64,000 nucleotides of DNA. Origin: Dendrolimus kikuchii. Its lineage: Eukaryota; Arthropoda; Insecta; Lepidoptera; Lasiocampidae. The stretch covers positions 28,961,728 through 29,025,727 of the forward strand of contig CM034389.1 in the NCBI GenBank assembly GCA_019925095.2, in the 5' to 3' direction. Below the pieces are notes generated by a model that saw only the letters and a program-made list of their open reading frames with translations, did not search any database and was not told where the DNA came from. Within the stretch, counting starts at the first letter, position 1; the number at the start of each line of letters is the position of its first letter. Shown in pieces: positions 40,811-52,679 of this stretch. The position numbers and the translations under genes were made by a program.

Positions 40811-40904
40811 ATTGAGAGATGCTTTGTGACGTTATTTTTTTTTGATGATTCTGTTTAGCGTATTACAGTATACTAAGTATAACTACTTAGTCTATCTATC
40901 ATTT

Positions 40905-41035
40905 AAGAGCTATGCTCTTGTCGGTGGAGTCTCGCCAATCTTCTCGATTATGGGCCAGATGTTTTACGTCTATGTAAGACACGACACCCACTTTTTCTTT
41001 TATCCATGAATGCTCGTCTTGGTCTTCCCTTCCCT
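40905..41035 (-). pseudogene. LINE-N reverse transcriptase C-terminal remnant (tentative)
   Basis: Minus strand reads VKHLAHNREDWRDSTDKS, in the style of the C-terminal AXDRXXWR motif of non-LTR ORF2 proteins, with frameshifts upstream. Confidence 0.35.
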
Positions 41036-41041
41036 CTCCTT

Positions 41042-41265
41042 TTTATTATTGCAGGAGCTCAGCAGACAGGCAGACGGCCCACTTGATGGAAAGCGGTTAC
41101 CATCGCCTATAGACATATGCAACACCAAAGGTACTACAAATGCGCTGCTGCTCTCTTAAGGGAAACTGGAACCTGGTCACTAATGCCGGAACACAACTCA
41201 AGGTTGTTATGGCGATATACTTTAGACCAGGGGTGGTAGCCATCCAGTCGGGCAAATGCCCTTGC
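41042..41265 (-). mobile_element. Rep-B copy fused to Rep-D
   Basis: Intact from the poly(A) side to GTCGGGCAAATGCCCT, then continues directly as Rep-D at GCAGACGGGCAGACGCC. Confidence 0.8.
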
Positions 41266-41497
41266 AGACGGGCAGACGCCATAGTCCCCATATTCCCAGA
41301 CCTCTAGTACCACTAGCAGTACACCCCAATAACCCGGTACTTTTTGTCTTCATTTCTCATTTGGGTGCATTATTATATGGTGTAGACAGGGATAATCGCC
41401 GGTCAGTGTCACGCCACATTTACATTAAATTTGTCAAGGGGCCTCTACGTGTTGGCCTTCCCATGGCCCCACGCAAGCCCTCCAAATGTCCGGGTCA
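41266..41497 (+). mobile_element. Rep-D 3' part fused to Rep-B
   Basis: Matches 23.36-23.63 kb with an internal loss between CTCATTT and GGGTGCATT. Together with Rep-B it forms a chimera joined at a GGGCA microhomology. Confidence 0.75.
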
Positions 41498-41616
41498 TTT
41501 TTATATAAAATTATTAAATATATATATTTAAAAATATATATAATATAACGATTATAAAAAAAAAAGTAATAAAGTTAATAATCTCTTAGGATTTTAATAT
41601 TACATATAAATGCCAC

Positions 41617-41632
41617 GATATATATATATATA

Positions 41633-41702
<70 letters not shown>
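41617..41702. repeat. TA microsatellite
   Basis: Long, nearly uninterrupted TA run. Confidence 0.95.
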
Positions 41703-41705
<3 letters not shown>

Positions 41706-42357
41706 TATATAAACAGTTTTATTAAAAATATAATTATTTCTAACTATAGCATAAAAGCAAGCAAAGGATGTGATGATTCCTTATGCAAGATATTCAAGTC
41801 TATTAAATATTTACGGAAATCAGCCTTGATGGATGTTTTCATAGAGTTCTTTGATGAAGTTTCGAGTTTAACAAAACATATTTTTTCTTTGAAACTTAAA
41901 ACTTTTAAGGACCTCATTTCATGGAGAAAATTCGCCACTTTTATATTAAGGATTTTTTAATTACTGTAGTTCCTTAGAACATGTAATTTCATTCATAACA
42001 AGCTAAAGAAAGAAGGTAAGATGAATAAGTTATAATAACCAGTGATAAAGCTGGATTCGTTTAGTAAAATTAACACATAGTGATAAGTGTCAAACATGGC
42101 ATAGAGTTGCACTTTGTTCTGATGCTTGTCAAATTCGTAATAAAAATCTGCAAAAGTAGCGATTTTAACTCGCCAGAGGGCCTAAAACAGCAGCTTTCGT
42201 AGACTCGTATGACGAATATGACAAGTATCAAAATAAAGTGAAAGTTTGTGCTATGTTTTACAACCAATAGTTTATCAAGACACGTGTTAATTTCACTAAG
42301 GGATTCTCCAAAAGCAACCGCTTTAAACCCTTTCATATAATCACTTGCGCAATTTTA
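41703..42357. other. Unassigned sequence
   Basis: Minus-strand open frames of 64 and 88 codons show no domain. No repeat recognised. Confidence 0.35.
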
Positions 42358-42895
42358 GAACTAATATAATATATAATATCAGCCCATATATGCCCCACTG
42401 CTGGGCTCGGGCCTCCCATTACAGGCGAAACAGACAGTATACCCGCCACGCTTGTCCTAGTTTTTTTTTTTATATATATTATGAACAACTCTACGGACTC
42501 GAGTTTCGTACCCTTTTTTACAACTTAATTTCTAGATTTAATTTTTTGAATTTAAAACGCTTATTTATTATTTTGGTTCTTGTGTGTGACATTAATGTAT
42601 TGATGTTTGTGTTGAGGTGTATGTATCTTACGAATCACTTATTTATTATATTAATTAATTCTAGTTTTAATACTAAACTTATACTAATGTAGAGTGTATC
42701 TGTTACAAGCTGGTGTTGTGAGGAAGTGCATGTGCAGTGTGGGCCTTATATCTATACTTATATATATTGTCCTATCTAGTGCCATGTGTGTGACGCATCG
42801 GTTATCTCGATGTGCAGGTTGCATCGCGATGTTTTCCTGCACCGTAGCACGTGGTAATTGTAACAATATGCACATTAGATTAGTAAACTGACTAC
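42358..42895 (-). mobile_element. SINE-C copy split by Rep-E
   Basis: Tail part ATATCAGCCCATATATGCCC to CGCCACGCTTGTCC and body part ACGCATCGGTTATCTCGATG to ATATGCACATTAGAT flank Rep-E. The tRNA-like head is lost. Confidence 0.7.
42455..42789 (-). mobile_element. Rep-E copy inside SINE-C
   Basis: Minus-strand E from TACGGACTCGAGTTTCG (3' end) to CTAGTGCCATGTGTG. Boundaries are blurred and no clean duplication is seen. Confidence 0.65.
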
Positions 42896-43360
42896 TTTAA
42901 AACCAGTGCATATTCAGAAATTTTACACGACAGTAGTTTTTTTTTTGGAATTTCAATAATTTGCTTTAAAATTATTTATACTTATTAGAAGTGATTTCAC
43001 ATTTTGATATAATCGTTACACATTTTGGTAAGTATAATAAATCGGCAAATGCCTAGCAAGACATAAATAGACAAACAATCGTTACGAAAATAATATCAGT
43101 GGCTAGTTAGTTAGTGTTTTTTTTTTATATAAATTCTCCTCGATCCTGCCAAACACGACATGTCAGGGTTTTAATTTTCTTTTTTTATTATTTTTTATCT
43201 TTTTTATTATTTTTTATTTTCTTTATTCTTTTTATGCTTTTTTGTCTTTATTTACATCTTATTTCTATTACATTTAGTCTTATATTCTATAGGTTACATT
43301 TTCTTTTTATTCTTTTTACTAGTTAATCTTACAATTATTAGTTTAGTCAGTTAGTGTTGG
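42896..43360. other. Unassigned T-rich sequence
   Basis: TTTTTTATTATTTTT-type low complexity dominates 43100-43320; the Phe-rich open frame there is compositional. Confidence 0.4.
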
Positions 43361-43372
43361 TAGTTAGTTAGT

Positions 43373-43501
43373 GTGCATGACAAGAGTTATGAATGTCAAA
43401 GAAGCAAGTGAGGTGTGTAAGAATGGGCCTAAATGGCGCTCTGTTGTTCGTGCCTACCCCGCAAGGGAACTGGCGTGAAGTTATGTATGTATGTATGTAT
43501 G
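43373..43501 (+). mobile_element. LINE-A tail copy, 129 bp, with 12 bp target duplication
   Basis: Flanked by TAGTTAGTTAGT at 43361-43372 and 43502-43513. Only GTGCATGACAAGAG to the TATG tail remains. Confidence 0.9.
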
Positions 43502-43513
43502 TAGTTAGTTAGT

Positions 43514-44339
43514 AGCCAGTCCGTTTTTAATAATCTATAATGTTATAAAATTCTAAACTTGCCGTGTCTATACTTTAAAGGTGTTAGAAAAAACAGCTGG
43601 AATAGACTATATAAACAACGGCGAACGTGATGCAATTTTATTTAGATTATTGTCCGTCTGTTTATCCATTTGCCTGTTCGGGATTCCCGTAAAAACTACT
43701 GGGCCGATTTCGATGGGGTTTACGCTGATTGACAGCCAATTCTTGGACAAAATTTGCGCTATAAGCTAACAAGCTACGCGCGATATAAGCTGTCACCATA
43801 CAAAATTTCATTTAAATCGGTCCAGTCGTTTCGGAGACTACCCGGATCAGACAGACAAAGAGCGAAACAAAAAATTTGAAAAAAAATCTAAATTAGTTCT
43901 ATTTCACTTCTTACATCCCCCTGACTCTGTTTTTAGCATTTTTTTTCATTGTACAGAAATTCGACCTCTACAGTATTATTATATGTATAGATACTTAACA
44001 CAAGTATTTACAATAATAGTAAGTAACCATTGGCAAGTCTTCTGCACGCGGCTTATATAAAGTTCATTTTCACTAACCAAAAAAATAAATTTGAATTGTA
44101 CAGTCAGCGTCTAATAGAAAGGAGCGGCCAAGATGGTCAAATAGATAAGACCATCGAAAGTGATCATTAATATCGATACAACCAAGGTCGTCTAATAGTT
44201 CGAATCAGCCTTCTTATCCAAATGTATCGGTACACGCACAACGTCAAATACATGAGTTCATTCAAATCATCATTATCATATTAACAACCACAACGTCAAA
44301 GATAACTAACCAAAGCTGTTAGACACCAGCTGCGAGACA
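43514..44339. other. Mostly unassigned; Helitron-like words at 43680-43870
   Basis: ACTGGGCCGATTTCGATGG and AATCGGTCCAGTCGTTTCGG resemble a lepidopteran Helitron or MITE body, but no ends were found. The rest is unassigned. Confidence 0.35.
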
Positions 44340-44635
44340 CGGCTAAAAAGGCGTGTCATCTTGAAACTCCTTAGGGGAACCGGACTGGGCGTAACTACGT
44401 TCTAAGTCTCAGCCTTTCCGTCATAAAAAAGCGCGGGGCACATGGTAGGAGGGTGGTTTTAGTGGGTAGTGGCTGTTGCCCATGCAACTTCTCTGAGTCT
44501 CCACACAAGCTGGCTTGATTAATGTTCGGATTGCCCCTTGTCAAAGGGGAAAACCCTCATGATCAACTATGGTCTAATCCCTTGCAAAGGACCCAGTATT
44601 ATGCGTGAATAGCATTTACCCCGCCTTAAAAAAAA
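44340..44635 (+). repeat. GC-richer block ending in poly(A)
   Basis: A contrast in composition and a terminal A9 run (44623-44633) after CCCCGCCTT suggest the 3' end of a retrotransposed sequence. No protein similarity visible. Confidence 0.35.
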
Positions 44636-45124
44636 ATAGACCTTATGGGAAGATGTTTCCACTGGGAGACACGCTCGCACCAACATTTCATGCGCTTAAC
44701 ACATTTGCTTATAGTTATGAAGACTGATTAAAGAGTATAAAACAAAAAAAAATGTAACTAAGCACCCAAAGTATCCAGAAGTACGGTACACTCTAGAAAA
44801 ATGAACTCCTAAATGTGATTAGAGATGATTTCATACTGAATTAAAGCTCAATGATTTACTATGACATCAATCAAAATCGAAGAGCAAATTCTCCACTGTA
44901 CAGTGGAAATCGTGCTCTTCGACTCAATTACTTTTTTAATACGTCGTGCATAAATCCCGGTGCGTGCGATCACTCAAGCTGTCGCCCCTTAATTAGGTCG
45001 CAGCTCACCTAATATTCCGATAGCGTTGTCCCCGATGACGCTTCATAGGACCTATTTCGCTAATTTGCATCTTATTTTCCATTAGACCCGATTTTTACTA
45101 ACGCCCCCCCTCCCTTATTTGCAT
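44636..45124. other. Unassigned sequence with a 44 bp imperfect palindrome
   Basis: TCGAAGAGCA...TCCACTGT|ACAGTGGA...TGCTCTTCGA spans 44878-44922. No gene. Confidence 0.4.
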
Positions 45125-45393
45125 TTTTTTTATTATTATTATTAACATATCTACGGACTCGAGTTCCGTACCTTTTTCTACTAATTAATTTCTATGAAAA
45201 ATTTTAGAGTCCATACACGCTCATAGTTTATTTTTGTTAGTGTGTGACATTAATTTTGTGATTTATATGTTGTGGTGTACCTTAAGATTAACTTACTATA
45301 TTAATTTATCCTATTTTTAATACTAAACTTATACTAATGTAAAGTGTATCTGTTACATGCTGGTGTTGTGAGGAAGTGCAGTGTTGGCCTTAT
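45125..45393 (-). mobile_element. Rep-E copy
   Basis: From the (TTA)n side and CGGACTCGAGTTCCG to GAGGAAGTGCAGTGTTGGCC; 5'-shortened. Confidence 0.7.
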
Positions 45394-45452
45394 TTGCATT
45401 TAATAATATGATCACAGTCACATTTCCAGTGACTAAGTCAGGGGCTGGCAAC

Positions 45453-45560
45453 GCTGCTTCAACAGCTGAAGACCTGTTTGTGCCGTTTGGAGTTGAAAGT
45501 TTAGGTCCGTGGGGTCCATCGGAAGAAACAGAAGAAACCGGCCGGTTTCTATAACTTACT
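45453..45560 (+). pseudogene. LINE-L ORF2 C-terminal remnant
   Basis: Plus strand encodes EDLFVPFGVESLGPWGPS, the same motif as MAFGVETLGPWG at 59.79 kb. This is a conserved tail of an arthropod non-LTR reverse transcriptase family. Short and isolated. Confidence 0.55.
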
Positions 45561-46055
45561 ATTGACGAATTTATAGCCAATATATGGCCATATAAGTACT
45601 GTTCTTTAAACTACATAGTGAATATGGTAAATGAATGTGAATAAATCATTATTGCATTCTTTTCTACTACTAGTATACCTTTCTAAGAAACAGCTGTAGT
45701 CAACACAAACATAAGTTTAATGAATGCAGACCAAAAGAATTCTCTTGTTCTCGCCTTACGTATGTTTATTAAACTAACCTTCCGTAATAAAAGTATAAAT
45801 TAGAGCCAAACATCAAAGCATAGGCTCACCGTGGAGTAAGCGCTTGTAAACACCATATTAATAAACTTGTCCTAAACTGTGAACAATATATTAATATGTT
45901 TTTAACACATTTGCTCAAAAAATGCATTTAAGAAGCCTGTATGCACTGTTCGTAAGTCAAAAATTACGCACTAATTTGTATATTAAAAACAGTAATGCGA
46001 AAGAAGACGGATACGCTTTCATACCGCACGGCGTCCTGTAAAATAAGTGCTAGGT
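45561..46055. other. Unassigned sequence
   Basis: No gene or repeat recognised up to the satellite. Confidence 0.4.
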
Positions 46056-46080
46056 TAAGAGTATCTATTTCTCGCACGTT
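46056..46080 (-). repeat. Inverted partial satellite monomer at the array edge
   Basis: AAGAGTATCTATTTCTCGCA CGTT is the inverse of AACGTGCG-AAATAGATACTC from the satellite that starts at 46081, so the array begins with a head-to-head junction. Confidence 0.75.
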
Positions 46081-49000
46081 AAATAGATACTCTCACCCGT
46101 TCCATTGGAACGTGCGATAGATAGATACTCTCACCCATTTCATTGGAACGTGCGATAAATAGATACTCTCACCCGTTCCGTTGGAACGTGCGATAGATAG
46201 ATACTCTCACTCGTTCCATTGGAACGTGCGATAAATAGATAATCTCACCCGTTCCATTGGAACGTGCGATAGATAGATACTCTCACTCGTTCCATTGGAA
46301 CGTGCGATAAATAGATACTCTCACCCGTTCCATTAGAACGTGCGATAGATAGATACTCTCACCCATTTCATTGGAACGTGCGATAAATAGATACTCTCAC
46401 CCGTTCCGTTGGAACGTGCGATAGATAGATACTCTCACTCGTTCCATTGGAACGTGCGATAAATAGATAATCTCACCCGTTCCATTGGAACGTGCGATAG
46501 ATAGATACTCTCACTCGTTCCATTGGAACGTGCGATAAATAGATACTCTCACCCGTTCCGTTGGAACGTGCGATAAATAGATACTCTCACCCGTTCCATT
46601 GGAACGTGCGATAAATAGATACTCTCGTCCGTTCCATTGGAACGTGCGATAAATAGATACTCTCACTCGTTCCATTGGAACGTGCGATAAATAGATACTC
46701 TCACCCGTTCCATTAGAACGTGCGATAGATAGATACTCTCACCCATTTCATTGGAACGTGCGATAAATAGATACTCTCACCCGTTCCGTTGGAACGTGCG
46801 ATAGATAGATACTCTCACTCGTTCCATTGGAACGTGCGATAAATAGATAATCTCACCCGTTCCATTGGAACGTGCGATAAATAGATACTCTCACTCGTTC
46901 CATTGGAACGTGCGATAAATAGATACTCTCACCCGTTCCGTTGGAACGTGCGATAGATAGATAGATACTCTCACTCGTTCCATTGGAACGTGCGATAAAT
47001 AGATAATCTCACCCGTTCCATTGGAACGTGCGATAAATAGATACTCTCACCCGTTCCGTTGGAACGTGCGATAAATAGATACTCTCACCCGTTCCATTAG
47101 AACGTGCGATAGATAGATACTCTCACCCATTTCATTGGAACGTGCGATAAATAGATACTCTCACCCGTTCCGTTGGAACGTGCGATAGATAGATACTCTC
47201 ACTCGTTCCATTGGAACGTGCGATAAATAGATACTCTCACTCGTTCCATTGGAACGTGCGATAAATAGATACTCTCACCCGTTCCATTAGAACGTGCGAT
47301 AGATAGATACTCTCACCCATTTCATTGGAACGTGCGATAAATAGATACTCTCACCCGTTCCGTTGGAACGTGCGATAGATAGATACTCTCACTCGTTCCA
47401 TTGGAACGTGCGATAAATAGATAATCTCACCCGTTCCATTGGAACGTGCGATAAATAGATACTCTCACTCGTTCCATTGGAACGTGCGATAAATAGATAC
47501 TCTCACCCGTTCCGTTGGAACGTGCGATAAATAGATACTCTCACCCGTTCCATTGGAACGTGCGATAAATAGATACTCTCGTCCGTTCCATTGGAACGTG
47601 CGATAAATAGATACTCTCACTCGTTCCATTGGAACGTGCGATAAATAGATAATCTCACCCGTTCCATTGGAACGTGCGATAAATAGATACTCTCGTCCGT
47701 TCCATTGGAACGTGCGATAAATAGATACTCTCACTCGTTCCATTGGAACGTGCGATAAATAGATACTCTCACCCGTTCCATTAGAACGTGCGATAGATAG
47801 ATACTCTCACCCATTTCATTGGAACGTGCGATAAATAGATACTCTCACCCGTTCCGTTGGAACGTGCGATAGATAGATACTCTCACTCGTTCCATTGGAA
47901 CGTGCGATAAATAGATACTCTCACCCGTTCCATTGGAACGTGCGATAAATAGATACTCTCACCCGTTCCGTTGGAACGTGCGATAAATAGATACTCTCAC
48001 TCGTTCCATTGGAACGTGCGATAAATAGATACTCTCGTCCGTTCCATTGGAACGTGCGATAAATAGATACTCTCACTCGTTCCATTGGAACGTGCGATAA
48101 ATAGATACTCTCACCCGTTCCGTTGGAACGTGCGATAAATAGATACTCTCACTCGTTCCATTGGAACGTGCGATAAATAGATACTCTCACCCGTTCCGTT
48201 GGAATGTGCGATAAATAGATACTCTCACCCGTTCCGTTGGAACGTGCGATAAATAGATACTCTCACCCGTTCCATTGGAACGTGCGATAAATAGATACTC
48301 TCACCCGTTCCATTGGAACGTGCGATAAATAGATACTCTCACTCGTTCCGTTGGAACGTGCGATAGATAGATACTCTCACCCGTTCCATCGGAACGTGCA
48401 ATAAATAAATACTCTCACCCGTTCCATTGGAACGTGCGATAAATAGATACTCTCACCCGTTCCGTTGGAACGTGCGATAAATAGATACTCTCACTCGTTC
48501 CATTGGAACGTGCGATAAATAGATACTCTCACCCGTTCCGTTGGAACGTGCGATAAATAGATACTCTCGCCCGTTCCGTTGGAACGTGCGATAGATAGAT
48601 ACTCTCACTCGTTCCATTGGAACGTGCGATAAATAGATACTCTCACCCGTTCCGTTGGAACGTGCGATAAATAGATACTCTCACTCGTTCCATTGGAACG
48701 TGCGATAAATAGATACTCTCACCCGTTCCGTTGGAACGTGCGATAAATAGATACTCTCACCCGTTCCATTGGAACGTGCGATAAATAGATACTCTCGTCC
48801 GTTCCATTGGAACGTGCGATAAATAGATACTCTCACTCGTTCCATTGGAACGTGCGATAAATAGATACTCTCACCCGTTCCGTTGGAACGTGCGATAAAT
48901 AGATACTCTCACTCGTTCCATTGGAACGTGCGATAAATAGATACTCTCACCCGTTCCGTTGGAACGTGCGATAAATAGATACTCTCACTCGTTCCATTGG

Positions 49001-49220
49001 AACGTGCGATAAATAGATACTCTCACCCGTTCCGTTGGAACGTGCGATAAATAGATACTCTCACCCGTTCCGTTGGAACGTGCGATAGATAGATACTCTC
49101 ACTCGTTCCATTGGAACGTGCGATAAATAGATACTCTCGTCCGTTCCATTGGAACGTGCGATAAATAGATACTCTCACTCGTTCCATTGGAACGAGCGAT
49201 AAATAGATACTCTCACCCGT
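46081..49220 (+). repeat. 38 bp satellite, ~82 units, 3.1 kb
   Basis: Each unit is CGTTCCATTGGAACG (palindromic arms CGTTCC/GGAACG around ATT or GTT) plus TGCGATAAATAGATACTCTC and a variable ACC/ACT/GTC junction. Variation is non-random: variants CATTAGAACG followed by GATAGATAG and ACCCATTTCATT recur as a block at 46331, 46711, 47095, 47285 and 47779. The spacings are 380, 384, 190 and 494 bp, i.e. 10, 10 (+4), 5 and 13 units. One unit near 46946 has an extra GATA. The right third is more homogeneous, alternating ACCC and ACTC units. Confidence 0.95.
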
Positions 49221-49950
49221 ATATACAAATTACCATGTATACGAGAGTAGTTCAATTAGCAATACAGCAAGATGTCGGTATTCTATCTAAATAAGAGGTA
49301 TTGTGACAACAACCGAGGCTAGAGATAAGGCCTCTCGAAACCCGGACCCTCGTCACGCTTTGTTTGTATTTTTATCCCCGAATCATTATTCCGGGAACTG
49401 ATTGTCCCATCTCAAATGAAACCACGATTCGTGATCCCCAATCTAGCGGCATAATGGCTGGTGGACGCCGAGATACAAATCATTGGCGGCGAGAACTTTG
49501 ACCTCTGGACTACTGATATGTCGCCACTGGAAGCGATATTTTGCGGGCAATGTTGATTTTGTGAGTCCGGATATATGTTTTTTTATTTTGAAGCTGGCAA
49601 ACGAGCATATGGCCTACGTTATGAAAAAAATAGAAAAATTTGGTCTTCACATAGAGAAACACATGGCGATGAATTAAACGATCTAGGTATATACAAAAAA
49701 AAGTCGCGCGATGGTTCCAAATAGGTGTGCAGTTCAGCATGTGCCAGGCAACAGGTGCCTGACGCTGTTTTTCAACTGCACCCTAAGACGGACGGATCTT
49801 GAACTTCTATATATAGTATGAATAACAATAAATTACAAACATAGATATACACATAATACATAATATAATTACTATAAACATAATAATAATTAGTACTAAG
49901 TAAATTAGAAACAAACATTGTGGGGATACTTATAAAATATTAAAAAAAGT
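49221..49950. other. Unassigned sequence right of the satellite
   Basis: No gene or repeat recognised. Overlapping 64- and 76-codon open frames on opposite strands (49.48-49.74 kb) have no domain. Confidence 0.4.
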
Positions 49951-50080
49951 ACATACATACATATATAACTTCACGCCAGTTCCCTTGCGGGGTAGGCACG
50001 AACAACAGAGCGCCATTCAGGCTTATTCTTACACACCTCACTTGCTTCTTTGACATTCATAACTCTTGTCATGTACGCAT
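49951..50080 (-). mobile_element. LINE-A tail copy, 130 bp, with target duplication
   Basis: Flanked by TTAAAAAAAGT at 49940-49950 and 50081-50091. Confidence 0.9.
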
Positions 50081-50179
50081 TTAAAAAAAGTGTAATAATA
50101 TTATATAATATATATTAATGCATAGTATATAAGTATATTTATAAACAGAATAGTGTTGTAAAGGTAAAAGGCAAAATCA

Positions 50180-50415
50180 TCTTATACTAATATATAAAGC
50201 TGAAGAGTCTGTTTGTTTGAACGCGCTAATCTCAGGAACTACTGGTCTGATTTGAACAATCCTTTCAGTGTTAGATAGCAAATTTATCTAGGAAGGCTAT
50301 AGGCTATATATCATCACGCTCAGACCAATAGGAGTGGAGCACGAATGAAGAACGTTTCAAAAACGGGGGGTTATGAAAACAAATTCCACGCGGACGACGT
50401 CGCGGGCACAGCTAG
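50180..50415 (+). mobile_element. Helitron-like type 1, complete 236 bp
   Basis: Starts TCTTATACTAATATATAAAG after A (50179) and ends CGCGGGCACAGCTAG before T (50416), with a CGCG...CGCG hairpin near the end. Best-preserved type 1 copy. Confidence 0.8.
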
Positions 50416-50519
50416 TAAGAAATAAAATTCATATAATCAAAAATGTTAAATTGCATGTAATTCAGAATAAAAGGGCTTTATTATTATTCATACTTTATGT
50501 CTTTCAAGACCAAGGACTA

Positions 50520-51100
50520 TAAAATGGGACCCGAACTTTTGGAGGGCTTGCGTGGGGCCATGGGAAGGCCAACAAGTGGAGGACCCTTGACAAATTTAAT
50601 GTAAATGTGGCGTGACACTGACCGGCGATTATCCCTGTCTACACTATATAACATTGCACCCAAGGACAAGTCCCGGCCAGTGTAGGACTATTGTGGGAAA
50701 TGAGATCAAAAAGTACCGGGCTTTTGGGGTGAACTGCTAGTGGTGGTACTAGGGGATTGGAAATATGAGGACTATGGCGTCTGCCCGTCGCAATAATTAG
50801 GGAACATGAAAAATAGGCAGACGGTGTCTCGCCACTCCCTGCATGGGCCCCAAAATATGCCATAGAAGACAGAGGCAACATGGGTGTGAGTGGCTAAGGG
50901 GTGTAGAGAGGAGGGCTGCAGGTTTACCGAAGCTACTTCTGACGTGATACCATTCATCAGTTCCACCCCTGGAACTTGAGTCTTAGCTCTAGCTACTCCA
51001 AGCCGGCTGGCAAAGGCAAACATGAAGGCGGGGGCCTTGCCTTGGCCTTCAGAGTCGGGTACGAGGTGTCGCTATTCACCTAAGGCTTCGCCACAAAGAG
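50520..51100 (-). mobile_element. Rep-D, near full length
   Basis: From GGAGGGCTTGCGTGGGGCC to GAATAGCGACACCTCGT and the CTTTGTGGCGAAGCC end (minus strand). Its AAT tail is at 50480-50520. Confidence 0.75.
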
Positions 51101-51261
51101 GGGGTGGATAGAGAAAATGAGATGGAGGGAAGGGGCCTCCGATCCACACAGGAAATCTCACTCATGGCACGCAACACGATCAGCTCAAGACTACCTGTTT
51201 CACGGCGATATTCTATGAAAGCGTGGTATCACACCAATCGAGCCGGATCTAAGAGAATAAT

Positions 51262-51827
51262 ACATACATAACTTCACGCCAGTTCCCTTACGGGGTAGGC
51301 ACGAACAACAGAGCGCCATTTAGGCTTATTCTTACACACCTCGATTTGCTTCTTTGACATTCACAACTCTAGTCATGCACGCTCGTCTGTTCTTAAGGCT
51401 CCTGATATCACCTTCTGCTAGTACACGATCAATTTGGTCATGGAAGGTGTGTCGTGGCCTTCCACGACTTCTGCATCCATCCACTTTTGCATTGTATATC
51501 TGTTTAGTCATTCTTTCATCGTACATTCTTTCCACATGCATGAACCACCGGAGCATTCCTTTCCTTACCTTCACCCCGACACTCTCTTTCAGACCAACTC
51601 TCTTTCTTACTTCGGTATTACGAACGCGGTCCGCGAGCGTCCCTCCGCAGATTTAGCGCAGTGCTCGCATCTCGACCGTGTTTACTCTACTTTCATGCTC
51701 TCTCTTCCATACCCAACTCTCGCTTCCATACGTGAGCGTAGGTACCAGCACCGCGTTGTGCATGGCAAGCTGGGCCTTCTGGCTGAGGTTCTTAGCGTCT
51801 AGAAGTTTACCTAACGCTCCATTCACA
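51262..51827 (-). mobile_element. LINE-A copy, 566 bp, longest with both duplications
   Basis: Extends upstream to the thumb region (LGKLLDAKNLSQKAQLAMHN-like, minus strand) and has the GSESWVWK-type block mutated. One frameshift lies in AAGCAAATCGAGG. Flanked by CTAAGAGAATAAT at 51249-51261 and 51828-51840. Confidence 0.9.
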
Positions 51828-52082
51828 CTAAGAGAATAATCAATATAATTATTCTAGCACGTATCTACCTCGTCAAATACAAAAGGCACTCTTCAGAAAA
51901 TATCAAATTAATTCTAACACATTTTCTATTCAAAGTGCTATAACATTGTTAATTATCAAAGTGAAACAATTTACTTCTATTGTTGAAAATTATGAGAGCG
52001 AGCGAAGTGTTAGTGTAGTGAAAATTTGTTTTCATTTCTCATATTCTGAAATACGCTTGGAGGGCACAGAAAAGAAAAAAAC

Positions 52083-52395
52083 AACACACATGGCACTAGA
52101 TACGACTATATATAAGTATAGATATAAGGCCAACACTGCACATGCACTTCCTCACAACACCAGCATGTAACAGATACACTCTACATTAGTATAAGTTTAG
52201 TATTAAAATTAGAATAAATTAATATAATAAGTTATTCTTAAGGTACACCAAAACAGAAAAATTACTACATATAATGTCACATACACTAACAAAAATAGAC
52301 AATAAGCGTGTACGGAGTCTCAAATTTTTCATAGAAATTAAGTATTAAAAAAGGGTACGGAACTCGAGTCCGTAGAGATATATATAATAATAATT
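52083..52395 (+). mobile_element. Rep-E copy
   Basis: From ACACATGGCACTAGATACG to GGTACGGAACTCGAGTCCG and an AT-rich tail. Very close to the 23.7 kb copy. Confidence 0.75.
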
Positions 52396-52495
52396 AAAAA
52401 AAATACGCTTGTAGTTGTCTGATCACAGGGCTGGAAATAGTACTATTTGTCCCTGCGAAACGATTATCCTTGCTGTCAAAATTTTTAAAAACTAT

Positions 52496-52585
52496 ACATA
52501 CATAACTTCACGCCAGTTCCCTTGCGGGATAGGCACGAACAACAGAGCGCCATTCAGGCCCATTCTTACACACCTCACTTGCTTC
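52496..52585 (-). mobile_element. LINE-A tail copy, 90 bp
   Basis: Flanked by TTTAAAAACTAT at 52484-52495 and 52586-52597. Carries the AATGGGCC sub-variant shared with 40.7, 43.4 and 52.9 kb. Confidence 0.9.
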
Positions 52586-52679
52586 TTTAAAAACTATGCC
52601 AATCATATATAATGCATGAACATGTCCCATGAACTTACTTGTAACGCGAGTCAGTCTTGTGCGCAGCCTATATAATATC

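Noticed and set aside
43114..43326. Phe/Leu-rich 70-codon frame that could look like a membrane protein
   Set aside because: T-rich low-complexity sequence without conservation or flanking gene signals.
46081..49220. CRISPR-like repeat array
   Set aside because: Units are directly adjacent 38 bp monomers with no unique spacers, in a clearly eukaryotic context; it is a satellite.
46081..49220. STAT- or hormone-receptor-type sites in the satellite palindrome
   Set aside because: TTCC-ATT-GGAA has a spacing that does not match the standard STAT (N3-N4) or GRE arrangement; the resemblance is too loose to call.
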